From contig CAMAZY010000026.1 of the NCBI GenBank assembly GCA_945863885.1, forward strand, positions 1-37,201: a DNA stretch of 37,201 bases, in the 5' to 3' direction. The translations under genes and the position numbers were made by a program. The notes beneath the pieces are model-generated. The model was not told the DNA's origin. It did not search any database and worked only from the letters and a program-made list of their open reading frames with translations. Within the stretch, counting starts at the first letter, position 1; each line of letters opens with the position of its first letter. The stretch comes from an uncultured Clostridia bacterium (GTDB taxonomy: Bacteria > Bacillota > Clostridia > Oscillospirales > Acutalibacteraceae). Positions 8,538 through 15,977 of the stretch are shown here, in pieces.

Positions 8538-9167
8538 ATGTACGATAAAAAGATAAACACGGATACAAAAGAGGACAGAAGAGTCAGAAAAACAAAAAAA
8601 TCGTTAAGAGACAGTCTTTTTACTTTGCTTCGTGAAAAGAATATCAGTCAGATAACCGTAACCGAGCTGACAAAGCTTGCCGACGTTAACCGCTCAACGT
8701 TTTACCTATATTACACCGATGTTTACGACATGATGGATAAAATTCAGACGGAAATCTATCAGGTGATGACAGAAACCGTTGTTAATTGCGTCAGCAGCTT
8801 TAATTCAGCCGAGGATTTCGAAAAGTATTGTGCCGCTTTTCTGACTTTTTGCAAGGAAAACTATGCGCTTTGCCGTTTTGTGACAAGAAACGACTGTAAA
8901 AATCAGCTTGCAGATAAAATTAAAGCGGATATACGAAGCGTTATTCCCGATTCAGTGAACGCTTTCTCGAAAACCGATCCGAGGTATTATCTGACAAGCT
9001 TTGCCCTTTCGGCGATAATTTCTGTAGCACTCGAATGGATGAACGACGGCATGCGGATTCCGCCCGAGGACATGGCGAAGTTTTTCAGCTATACTTATGT
9101 TTTCGGCTCGAAGTTTCAAAAGGAAACCGACTTTTATAAAAACTATTCGTGCTATTCCGGTCGATAA
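8538..9167 (+). CDS. TetR/AcrR-family transcriptional regulator
   Basis: The 209-residue protein has an N-terminal helix-turn-helix of TetR type (residues about 15-60): ITVTELTKLADVNRSTFYLYY is characteristic and split here only for reading. The C-terminal helical domain is the short type seen in Firmicutes regulators with unknown ligands. It probably represses the divergent membrane protein gene and itself. The only in-frame start is ATG 8538. The strong AAAAAGGAGG (8501-8510) is 27 bp away, but a hairpin CACCG/CGGTG (8511-8527) sits exactly between them and would shorten the spacing to about 10 bases. Confidence 0.85.
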   Translation: MYDKKINTDTKEDRRVRKTKKSLRDSLFTLLREKNISQITVTELTKLADVNRSTFYLYYTDVYDMMDKIQTEIYQVMTETVVNCVSSFNSAEDFEKYCAAFLTFCKENYALCRFVTRNDCKNQLADKIKADIRSVIPDSVNAFSKTDPRYYLTSFALSAIISVALEWMNDGMRIPPEDMAKFFSYTYVFGSKFQKETDFYKNYSCYSGR

Positions 9168-9175
9168 CGTGATAA

Positions 9176-9202
9176 GCGCCCGTTTGCTTCGCAAACGGGC
9201 GC
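9176..9202 (+). terminator. Hairpin terminator after the tetR-type gene
   Basis: A perfect 12-bp stem GCGCCCGTTTGC-TTC-GCAAACGGGCGC starts 8 bases after the stop codon. It has only a weak T-rich tail (CTTCCATTT). It is also the first hairpin of the array that follows. Confidence 0.7.
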
Positions 9203-9226
9203 CTTCCATTTGTACCGGCAGTCAGC

Positions 9227-9400
9227 GGGTTGGGGCGGCGCTCCCCAACCCGAACGGCTGTTCGGGTTCTTTTCCGCCTGCGTCCGCAGGCGGAAAAGTG
9301 CAGTCTGCGTCCGCAGACTGCGGGGGAGCGCCGCCCGAAGTCGCCGTTGTTTTGAAAAAACAACGGCGACCCAGCCGCTGAAGCGAAGCTTCAGCGGCTG
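9227..9400. repeat. Dense array of perfect inverted repeats
   Basis: Six further hairpins are packed end to end: 9227-9251 (9-bp stem), 9249-9266 (7 bp), 9269-9298 (13 bp, loop GTCC), 9300-9321 (9 bp, loop GTCC), 9340-9370 (14 bp, loop GAA) and 9372-9400 (13 bp, loop GAA). In addition GGGCGGCGCTCCCC (9233-9246) is perfectly complementary to 9323-9336, so the middle hairpins can form a multi-branched cruciform that competes with the first. The last hairpin overlaps the stop codon and final codons of pth. It lies between convergent genes and has no coding signal. Confidence 0.85.
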
Positions 9401-9993
9401 AACCGGCTCATTGCTTCCTCTATTTTTCCGTCAACCATAAGCTCAATTGCTTCTCCTGCGTTTTTACAGACTTCCCGCAGTGTTTTCAGATCCTCTTTTG
9501 AAAACGGTGTCAGCACCCAGTCGGCAAGATCGTAATCCGGGTGCGGTTTTGCGCCGATACCGATCTTGATTCTCGGGAAAAGCTCGCTTGAAAGATGGTA
9601 GATGATATTTTTTATTCCGTTGTGACCGCCGTCCGAGCCTTTGCGGCGGATTCTCATCTTGCCGACGTCAAGACTGATGTCGTCGAAAATCACGATGATT
9701 TTTTCGGGCGGGATTTTGTAAAACGCTGCCGTATCCCGGACGGCTTCGCCGCTGAGGTTCATAAAGGTCTGCGGCTTGACGAACAGACAACGTTTTCCGT
9801 TGATTTTTGTCTCACCGATCAACGATTTGAATTTCAGACGGTCGATTTTAAAACCGTGTTCTTCGGCGTAAAGGTCAACGCATAAAAAGCCCGTGTTGTG
9901 GCGGGTGAATTCATATTTTTTTCCGGGGTTTCCGAGTCCGACGATCATGTATTCATAGGCGGACGACGATGTGGTATCTTTTTTGAAAAACAT
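9391..9993 (-). CDS. pth: Peptidyl-tRNA hydrolase
   Basis: Cleaves peptidyl-tRNA released from stalled ribosomes so that tRNA can be reused. The 200-residue length fits bacterial Pth. Motifs are VGLGNPGKKYEFTRHNTGF with catalytic H32, the MNLSGEAV segment and DDISLDVGKMRIRRKGSDGG. The start at 9993 is chosen because AGGAG lies 6 bp upstream and family similarity begins there; the frame extends further but only as a shadow of the next gene. It lies 17 bp downstream of the GlmU-like gene and shares its transcript. Confidence 0.96.
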   Translation of the reverse strand: MFFKKDTTSSSAYEYMIVGLGNPGKKYEFTRHNTGFLCVDLYAEEHGFKIDRLKFKSLIGETKINGKRCLFVKPQTFMNLSGEAVRDTAAFYKIPPEKIIVIFDDISLDVGKMRIRRKGSDGGHNGIKNIIYHLSSELFPRIKIGIGAKPHPDYDLADWVLTPFSKEDLKTLREVCKNAGEAIELMVDGKIEEAMSRFSR

Positions 9994-10010
9994 TTTATGC
10001 TCCTGCTTTT

Positions 10011-10721
10011 TTATTTTTGGTCTCTGTACGGCTTGTTGACGGTGACCCAATCCTCTTTGTTTACTTGTCTGGCTCTGGCGATGGCAAGTGCGTTTTCGGG
10101 CACATCGTCCGTAATGGTCGAGCCGGCGGCGGTATAGCCGTAATCGCCGACGGTGACAGGGGCGACGAGGTTGGTGTTGCAGCCGATGAAGGCGTGATCG
10201 CCGACTTTCGTGCGGAATTTTTCTTTGCCTGTGAAGTTGACCGTGACACAGCCGCAACCGAAGTTGACATTTTTGCCGACGTCGCTGTCGCCGATATAGG
10301 TAAGGTGCGATACGCTCGTGCTGTCACCGACGGTCGAGTTTTTAACTTCGACAAAGTTCCCGAGGTGAACCTTGTTCCCGATAACGCTGTTCGGACGGAT
10401 ATGAACATACGGTCCGATGTCGGCTCCTTCAAGAATTTTGCTTTCATAGGACTGCACGTTGTTCAGCGAGCTTCCGTTTCCGACCTCGGTGTCAAAAAGC
10501 CAGGTGTCAGGCCCGATATGACAACCGCAGCCGATTTTTGTGTCGCCTGTGAGGACGCAGCCCGGGAGTAAGACGGTTCCGCTTCCGATGGTGACATCTT
10601 TCCCGATAAAGATTCCGTTTTCGATCGGAATGATTACGCCGTTTTTTATATGCCGCTGCAGTATGCTTTGTTGTTCCTGACGGTCAGTTGACGTCAGCTC
10701 TTCTATGATTTCTTTTCTCAA
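10011..10721 (-). CDS. Stand-alone GlmU-type acetyltransferase (left-handed beta-helix)
   Basis: The 236-residue protein is made of hexapeptide repeats and matches only the C-terminal half of GlmU: HIRPNSVIGNKVHLGNFVEVK (split family block), SHLTYIGDSDVG with the histidine that acts as base in GlmU, and IGCNTNLVAPVTVGD. The N-terminal uridylyltransferase domain is missing, so it might acetylate glucosamine-1-phosphate or a similar sugar while another protein supplies uridylylation. The start is TTG at 10721, supported by GGGAGG 8 bp upstream; no ATG is better placed. In ordinary GlmU the N-terminal domain would add about 230 residues. Confidence 0.8.
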   Translation of the reverse strand: MRKEIIEELTSTDRQEQQSILQRHIKNGVIIPIENGIFIGKDVTIGSGTVLLPGCVLTGDTKIGCGCHIGPDTWLFDTEVGNGSSLNNVQSYESKILEGADIGPYVHIRPNSVIGNKVHLGNFVEVKNSTVGDSTSVSHLTYIGDSDVGKNVNFGCGCVTVNFTGKEKFRTKVGDHAFIGCNTNLVAPVTVGDYGYTAAGSTITDDVPENALAIARARQVNKEDWVTVNKPYRDQK

Positions 10722-10755
10722 AAGTCAGACCTCCCTGTGAAATGATATCCTATTT

Positions 10756-10784
10756 ATTATGCCAATAAACGGCGGAAGTTTCAA
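10756..10784 (-). promoter_or_regulatory. Promoter of the acetyltransferase-pth unit
   Basis: On the minus strand TTGAAA (10779-10784) and CATAAT (10756-10761) are separated by 17 bp, 35 bp upstream of the TTG start. Confidence 0.7.
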
Positions 10785-10833
10785 GCACTTTTTGTAAATT
10801 CGCCTGAAAAGCTGATATGGCCGAAAATAAGGA

Positions 10834-10862
10834 TTGACTAATCCCTGTTTATTTTGTACAAT
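10834..10862 (+). promoter_or_regulatory. Promoter of the sugar symporter gene
   Basis: TTGACT (10834-10839) and TACAAT (10857-10862) are separated by 17 bp. The predicted start of transcription near 10869 falls at the left end of the MITE, so the MITE forms most of the leader RNA. Confidence 0.7.
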
Positions 10863-10869
10863 AAACTAA

Positions 10870-11043
10870 GGAACCTCTGAATACATCACAGCATACGCTT
10901 TGACGTACAGCTTACTTGCATATTTTCCGCCAGAACAGCACAACAACCGCTTGAAATCCGACAGGATTCCTGCGCAGCTTTTGCACTTTTCTGACGAAAA
11001 ATCTGACGGCGTAATCTGTACATCAGATTTAATCAGAGCTTCC
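10870..11043. mobile_element. MITE, copy 1
   Basis: A 174-bp non-coding element with imperfect terminal inverted repeats: GGAACCTCTGAATACATC on the left and, read from the right end, GGAAGCTCTGATTAAATC (15 of 18 identical). Both sides are flanked by CTAA (10866-10869 and 11044-11047), a likely 4-bp target duplication that fits the YTAR preference known for IS5-type elements. It shares an internal block (10950-10974, CTTGAAAT ... ATTCCTGCG) with the element at 34916. No transposase is present, so it would need one supplied from elsewhere. A minus-strand frame of 78 codons covers it but is only the repeat translated. Confidence 0.85.
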
Positions 11044-11088
11044 CTAAGACTTTTGTCTTTTTGAAGTAAGAAAGTAAGGAGACTTGAA

Positions 11089-12513
11089 ATGAAAGCACTC
11101 AAATTTATTAAAGGAAAGCTCGGGTACGGTGTCGGAGCGATCGGTCTTGATTTGAGTTACGGAATGTTTTATTCGTTCCTTGCCAAGTATCTGACCGATG
11201 TTCTGCATCTTAAGTCCTCTTTCCTGATTGTACTGACCGCTCTTGCAAGAATATGGGACGGTATCAACGACCCGATGATGGGTACGATTGTCGACAATAC
11301 GCACACAAAAATGGGTAAATACCGCCCGTGGATCCTTACGGGTGCGTTTTTGAACGCCTTTGTGCTGATCTTCCTTTTCAGTAATCCCTTTCATCTGAGC
11401 GGCGTCGGCATCATGATCTATGTTGCCGTAACGTACGTTCTGTGGGGCATGACGAACACCCTTGCGGATATTCCGTACTGGTCGATGGTTCCGTCGTTTA
11501 CGAGCGACCCGGAGGAAAGAAACATTCTTGCAACCGTTGCCAGAACGTTCTCCGGTCTCGGTCAGGGAATCGTTACCATCGGTGCTCCGCTTCTGATGAC
11601 CGCCGTCAGCAGCACAATGATTATCGATCAGGAAACAGGTGAAGCAGTTAAGACTCACGACGCACGAAGCTACCTGATCTGTGCGATTGTCTGCGCCGTC
11701 TGTCTGATCCTTTTCTCATCAATCTGTGTCGGCTCAACGAAAGAAAAGATTCTGACGCAGTCGACCGAAAAGTTTTCGCTGAAAAAGACGTTCCAGATTG
11801 TAAAATCCAACGATCAGCTTCTTGTTTTCATGCTCTTTGCGATGATTTCGAACGCCGGTTGGTATCTGACCTCGGGTGTTGCCACCTATTACTTTGACGT
11901 TGTTGTCGGCGACCCGAACAAACAGTCCATGTTCAGCACAAGCTCGGCTATCGGTTCGGTTGTCGGTCTTTTGCTTCTCCCGATTCTTACGAAGTATATG
12001 TCCAAGCGCAAGGCCTATCAGGCATCGCTCGGTATCGCCGCCGCCGGTTATGTCGGTATGGCAATCGGTGCGATCAGCGGTCAGCTGATGGTGATGAACA
12101 TCTGCTATATTATCGGCGCCATCGGAATCGCCTCCATGTTTATCGCTCAGACCGTTTTCCTTGCCGATATCGTTGACTACGGTGAAATCAAGCTCGGCTT
12201 CCGTGCGGAATCAATTACCTTCTCAATGAAAGGCTTTTTACAGAAAATGGCTTACACGCTTCAGACGGTCATTATGTTCGCTTCTCTCGGTATTTCCGGC
12301 TACGACGGAAATCTTCACAGCAACAATCCGCAGGGTGCAAAGAACGCCATCACCGCCATGCTCGTTATTGTGCCGCCGGTACTGTTCGTGATTTCTCTTA
12401 TCATCTTCACGACGAAGTTCAAGCTTCACGGCTCTTTCATGGATGATATCACAAGACAGGTTATCGCCTTAAGAGAAGCCAGAGAACAGGCGGCAGAGGA
12501 CAGCGCAGAATAA
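11089..12513 (+). CDS. GPH-family sugar:cation symporter
   Basis: A 474-residue MFS-related transporter with about 12 membrane helices. The early loop DPMMGTIVDNTHTKMGKYRPW (split family signature near residues 64-84) is diagnostic of the glycoside-pentoside-hexuronide:cation symporter family, which imports sugars with Na+ or H+. The substrate cannot be told and no glycosidase gene is adjacent. AAGGAG (11076-11081) sits 7 bp before the ATG. The 5' leader is occupied by a MITE. A strong hairpin terminator follows. Confidence 0.9.
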   Translation: MKALKFIKGKLGYGVGAIGLDLSYGMFYSFLAKYLTDVLHLKSSFLIVLTALARIWDGINDPMMGTIVDNTHTKMGKYRPWILTGAFLNAFVLIFLFSNPFHLSGVGIMIYVAVTYVLWGMTNTLADIPYWSMVPSFTSDPEERNILATVARTFSGLGQGIVTIGAPLLMTAVSSTMIIDQETGEAVKTHDARSYLICAIVCAVCLILFSSICVGSTKEKILTQSTEKFSLKKTFQIVKSNDQLLVFMLFAMISNAGWYLTSGVATYYFDVVVGDPNKQSMFSTSSAIGSVVGLLLLPILTKYMSKRKAYQASLGIAAAGYVGMAIGAISGQLMVMNICYIIGAIGIASMFIAQTVFLADIVDYGEIKLGFRAESITFSMKGFLQKMAYTLQTVIMFASLGISGYDGNLHSNNPQGAKNAITAMLVIVPPVLFVISLIIFTTKFKLHGSFMDDITRQVIALREAREQAAEDSAE

Positions 12514-12541
12514 GGAGCCGCAAAACACAATAAACAGAAAT

Positions 12542-12575
12542 CCCCTGCAAGCATGATGATTTCGGCTTGCAGGGG
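12542..12575. terminator. Bidirectional terminator
   Basis: CCCCTGCAAGC (12542-12552) pairs with GCTTGCAGGGG (12565-12575), an 11-bp stem. It is followed by TTGTTT on the plus strand and ATTTCTGTTT on the minus strand, serving the symporter and the convergent leucine-rich-repeat gene. Confidence 0.9.
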
Positions 12576-12589
12576 TTGTTTATGTATCT

Positions 12590-13477
12590 TTATTCGGCTG
12601 TGCTTTCAAAGTGAATTTCGATTTTTTCGAACACCGTGTCAGATTCTTTTCCGATTTTGTCCCATTGTTCCTTTGTGCCGGCATAGTTCAGGCTTTTGAG
12701 GCTTTCACAGTCACCGAAAGCCCAATGACCGATAGTTTTGACGTTTTTTCCGAATGAAACTGTCTCGAGTGCCTGACAACTGTGAAAAGCGTTGTCTTGA
12801 ATTGTCTGTACACTGTCGGCGAGGGTAATGCCGATAAGATTTTCGGCACCGTTAAAAGCACTGTCTGCGATGGTTCTGACGCCGTCGGGAACGGTAAATT
12901 CACGTCTTTTGTTACCGAGCGGATATCGGATCAGAACGGTTTTGTCTTTGTTATACAGCACTCCGTTTTCGTCACTCGAGTAATTCTTGTTTTCCGGGTC
13001 AACGCAGACCGAAGTAAGTTTCCCGGAAAGCACGTCGCAATACAGGAACGGTTCTTCGATTTCCGTTACATTTTTCGGTATGGTGATGTTTTCCAGTCGT
13101 TCACATGATGAGAAAGCTTCGTTGTCTATCTTTTTCAGACTGTCGGGAAGTGAAACATTTTTTAAATAAGCACAGCCTGAAAAAGCGTTTTCTCCGATTT
13201 CGGTAATTCCCTGCTCAATGACAACGGATCGGATTACCGTACAGCCGGAAAACTCCTCGGAAGCGCCGAAGCTTCCCGCGCCGCTGATGACAAGCTTGCC
13301 TGTTGTTTTATTGAATTTCCACGTTGCGGCTTCTCCGCATTTTCCGGTTTCTTCGATTGTCTTATCCGGGAAAAAGCGGTCATGAAACAGCTCCGGTATG
13401 GGTGATACGGCACCGATGTAGTACACCGAAGCGACAACTAAAACGATAGCCAAGGTTGCCATTATGATCTTTTTCAT
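12590..13477 (-). CDS. Secreted or anchored BspA-type leucine-rich-repeat protein
   Basis: The 295-residue protein starts with a hydrophobic segment (residues 5-24) that acts as signal peptide or anchor. It has a short lead domain with CGEAATWKFNKTTGKLVISG, then about six repeats of the LRR_5/BspA kind (ITEIGENAFSGC, LKKIDNEAFSSC, VRTIADSAFNG, VQTIQDNAFHSC, VKTIGHWAFGDC). Such proteins usually work at the cell surface in adhesion or protein contacts; the partner is unknown. GGAG precedes the ATG at 13477. Expression is probably from the promoter embedded in the upstream terminator. Confidence 0.88.
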   Translation of the reverse strand: MKKIIMATLAIVLVVASVYYIGAVSPIPELFHDRFFPDKTIEETGKCGEAATWKFNKTTGKLVISGAGSFGASEEFSGCTVIRSVVIEQGITEIGENAFSGCAYLKNVSLPDSLKKIDNEAFSSCERLENITIPKNVTEIEEPFLYCDVLSGKLTSVCVDPENKNYSSDENGVLYNKDKTVLIRYPLGNKRREFTVPDGVRTIADSAFNGAENLIGITLADSVQTIQDNAFHSCQALETVSFGKNVKTIGHWAFGDCESLKSLNYAGTKEQWDKIGKESDTVFEKIEIHFESTAE

Positions 13478-13510
13478 ACTATTCGCTCTCCTTTTACACT
13501 TTATAGTTTA

Positions 13511-13539
13511 AGTATATGAAAAAAAGCCATGCAAAGCAA
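13511..13539 (-). promoter_or_regulatory. Promoter of the LRR gene, overlapping a terminator
   Basis: On the minus strand TTGCTT (13534-13539) and TATACT (13511-13516) are 17 bp apart. The -35 lies in the loop of the upstream terminator hairpin. Confidence 0.55.
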
Positions 13540-13547
13540 GGCTTTTT
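13521..13547 (-). terminator. Terminator of the WYL regulator gene
   Basis: AAAAAGCC and GGCTTTTT form an 8-bp stem with an 11-base loop, followed on the minus strand by more T residues. Confidence 0.75.
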
Positions 13548-13618
13548 GGTGATATTTTTGAATAATTTTGAAAAAAAATAAAGATTGAATTTTCAAATAG
13601 CGGAAGTTGGGATACAGT

Positions 13619-14623
13619 TTATGACATTTTGTCGTCTTTGTAAATCCCAAGACACTCTTTTGCAATTTCCACGTATTTTTCAATCACATCGTCGGGCGAC
13701 AGAATTTTCACATCGTCCCCGAAGTTCATCAGCCAAGTGATAAACAAGGGACTTACGGCGGCCTTGACCGTTACGGTAAAATAGTCGTCGCCGTCATTTG
13801 TCATGGTGATGCTGTGACCGAAACGGTCTATCAAGACGCCGGCGAGATGATTTTTGCATCGGAGCGTCACATCTCTTTCCTCTCCGGCGAACATACCGAA
13901 GGTCTTTTTGGCGTAAACCGCCATATCGAAATTCTTGAAAAGCTTTGCGCCGGCCCGTTTCTCACCGGTCAGATTGACGTTCATCATTTTGTCAACACGG
14001 TAGTGCCGGATTTCCTCATTTTCCGAATCGAAAGCGATCATGTAATAGTTTTCGTCGTCCCAGCTTAAGGCCCACGGACTTACACGGTAGAGCTTGCCGT
14101 CGTGACGAAGGTGCTTTTTCTTGTCCGTACCCCAGTCAAAATACTGAAACGTGATCTGACGGTTTTCACTGATCGCATTATGAATGTCGTCCACGCAGTA
14201 ATAGATGCTTTCGTTCATCGTTTTGACACGGTTTGCGACAAAGACCTGACGCTGAAGCTGTGAAGCCTGATGAACGGAGCAAAAGGCCTCAAGCTTTTTA
14301 ATCAGCTCGTTGCTTTTTCTGTGTGTAATAAATTTTGACGACTGAACGGCGTCGACAAGCAGCTTCAGCTCCGGCAGTTCAAACGTCCTGTTGGCAACGA
14401 AATAGACCGTTGTGCGGTTTTCTTTACGGCTTTCAATGTCAATTCCGAAAAGCCGCAGGGCTTCGAAGTCGTCGTAAATACTTTTCCGCTCGGCGGTTAT
14501 GTCCTTTTTTTCAAGCTCATCAAGAAGCTGCGAAAGCGTCAGACCGTGCTCGTCGTCGGTCATGGTCAGAAGAATCTGCAAAAGATAGAGAAGCTTCATT
14601 TTCTGACTTTGGATCTTTGCCAT
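13619..14623 (-). CDS. WYL-domain transcriptional regulator
   Basis: A 334-residue DNA-binding protein. Residues 1-65 form a DeoR-like winged helix (LTLSQLLDELEKKDITAERKSIYDD, split family block), and residues about 150-225 form the WYL ligand-sensing domain with SPWALSWDDENYYMIAFD in place of the usual PWYL run. A C-terminal WCX-like domain follows. WYL regulators respond to nucleic acids or nucleotides and often control defence or stress genes, but no defence locus is in the window, so the target is unknown. AAGGAG lies 8 bp upstream of the ATG. Confidence 0.88.
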   Translation of the reverse strand: MAKIQSQKMKLLYLLQILLTMTDDEHGLTLSQLLDELEKKDITAERKSIYDDFEALRLFGIDIESRKENRTTVYFVANRTFELPELKLLVDAVQSSKFITHRKSNELIKKLEAFCSVHQASQLQRQVFVANRVKTMNESIYYCVDDIHNAISENRQITFQYFDWGTDKKKHLRHDGKLYRVSPWALSWDDENYYMIAFDSENEEIRHYRVDKMMNVNLTGEKRAGAKLFKNFDMAVYAKKTFGMFAGEERDVTLRCKNHLAGVLIDRFGHSITMTNDGDDYFTVTVKAAVSPLFITWLMNFGDDVKILSPDDVIEKYVEIAKECLGIYKDDKMS

Positions 14624-14679
14624 ATCAGTCGTCTCCTTCGTTTTTTATGATATACTGTGGCAATAGCGAAAAAATACGG

Positions 14680-14895
14680 TTATTCGCCGATGTACTCGAA
14701 TCGCTTATATGTTTTTCCGTCCAGCTCGACCGTTTCGTTCCACATGGAAGCCGGACGGACCCAATAGCCGCCCTCGCCGTAAAGCGCACGGTACAGCACA
14801 TACTCCTCGAGCGTCTCGCTGTGTTTTCCTACTCCGATTACCTCGTATTCGCCGCCCTTGAAGTGGCGGTATCTGCCGGGCTTGATGTCTTGCAT
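14680..14895 (-). CDS. DUF1653 family protein
   Basis: A 71-residue protein matching the small DUF1653 family: GRYRHFKGGEYEVIGVGKHSET near the start, then YVLYRALYGEGGYWVRPASMW, and a final KRFEYIGE. Relatives occur widely as single small proteins or as a domain next to NUDIX or PRPP domains; their function is not known. GGAG precedes the ATG at 14895. It sits alone between the WYL regulator and a coiled-coil membrane protein on the same strand. Confidence 0.85.
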   Translation of the reverse strand: MQDIKPGRYRHFKGGEYEVIGVGKHSETLEEYVLYRALYGEGGYWVRPASMWNETVELDGKTYKRFEYIGE

Positions 14896-15008
14896 ATTGT
14901 TGTCTCCTTGAATATAAAATATGGTTCCTTCTTTAGTTTGATTGTCGCTGTGAAGAGAACAATGAACCAGTCAGGAATAATCCTGATTTTCGAATGAAGT
15001 TTAAAACG

Positions 15009-15761
15009 TCAACTCGTTATTTCATTTATATCGGATATGTTTTTCTTTACTGCTTTTTTCTTTTCAGCAACTATCAATACGATGGCAACAGTAAAAATGG
15101 CAGTGAAAGCGGCAAAGACAATGCTTGAAATGATGATACCTGTTTTATATTCACTCTTTGATGCTAAAATAGCTAAATTATCCTCGATTTCAGTTATTTT
15201 GGAATCAAGTTTTTCTTCACTCCAATATAAATCCATGATTTCTTGACTCTTTGACACAATGTATAATGTGTTTGCGTTAAGGGTTTCTTGAAAATTTAAT
15301 GACAATGCAGATAAAGAGCTTCCGTCACTTGGAAATCCTTCAAAGAATTCATCTTGATCTGTTTTCCACTCAGTCAAATCCTCTATGACGTTGTTTATTG
15401 CGTCCATACCATCATCTTTGTTGATTCCCAGATAAGACAGTTGTTCCGGCGATAAAGTATCAATAATGTCCTGAATGTTGTTATACTTTTCTTGCATGGT
15501 TTGCAGTTGTTTGTCGGAGGATTTGATCTCGTTTTTATAAGATATATCAACCGTTCTATATAGATATTTCAGATCTTCTGTTGTTTCTGAAATATAATGG
15601 AAATCATCCTTAATTGCTTCAGCCTGTTTAGAAAATCTATAGCTGAATATATTTTCGTCTTCTATGTAAGAGTCTTTGTATGATATTGTCAACACAACTG
15701 AAACAAAAAGCGAAATCAAGGCAAGAACAGCCGCAATACCGGCAATTATTTTTTTTAACAT
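15009..15761 (-). CDS. Membrane protein with extracytoplasmic coiled coil, unknown
   Basis: I do not recognise a family. The 250-residue protein has an N-terminal helix (residues 5-27), a long charged helical middle (about 40-205, with heptad-like stretches such as DKQLQTMQEKYNNIQDIID), and a second helix (about 210-233) followed by a Lys-rich tail (AEKKKAVKKN). The layout resembles sensor-type ectodomains between two helices but without any signalling domain. Its base composition looks more AT-rich than that of its neighbours, which hints at a separate origin. It could form oligomers at the membrane. Confidence 0.7.
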   Translation of the reverse strand: MLKKIIAGIAAVLALISLFVSVVLTISYKDSYIEDENIFSYRFSKQAEAIKDDFHYISETTEDLKYLYRTVDISYKNEIKSSDKQLQTMQEKYNNIQDIIDTLSPEQLSYLGINKDDGMDAINNVIEDLTEWKTDQDEFFEGFPSDGSSLSALSLNFQETLNANTLYIVSKSQEIMDLYWSEEKLDSKITEIEDNLAILASKSEYKTGIIISSIVFAAFTAIFTVAIVLIVAEKKKAVKKNISDINEITS

Positions 15762-15977
15762 AAATATATCCCCTTAGGTTCTTATTACGCAAGTACATTA
15801 AAGCAAGAAATTTCCTTTTCATCAAAAAAACAAAAATCTTTATACTTTTTGCGGTACGTTAAGACTATGCTTTTCATGCATACTGTTTATTTTTTTAATT
15901 CAGCCATAGCCGCATAATGCAGAATATCAAATTCCTCGGGTGCGATTGCATCAAGCAAGGCGGATTACTTATTGTTA

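Noticed and set aside
9085-9401. Short frames in the hairpin array
   Set aside because: They read through inverted repeats and have low-complexity Arg/Ser-rich products.
10866-11102. 78-codon minus-strand frame
   Set aside because: It coincides with MITE copy 1 and includes its terminal repeats; no independent coding evidence.
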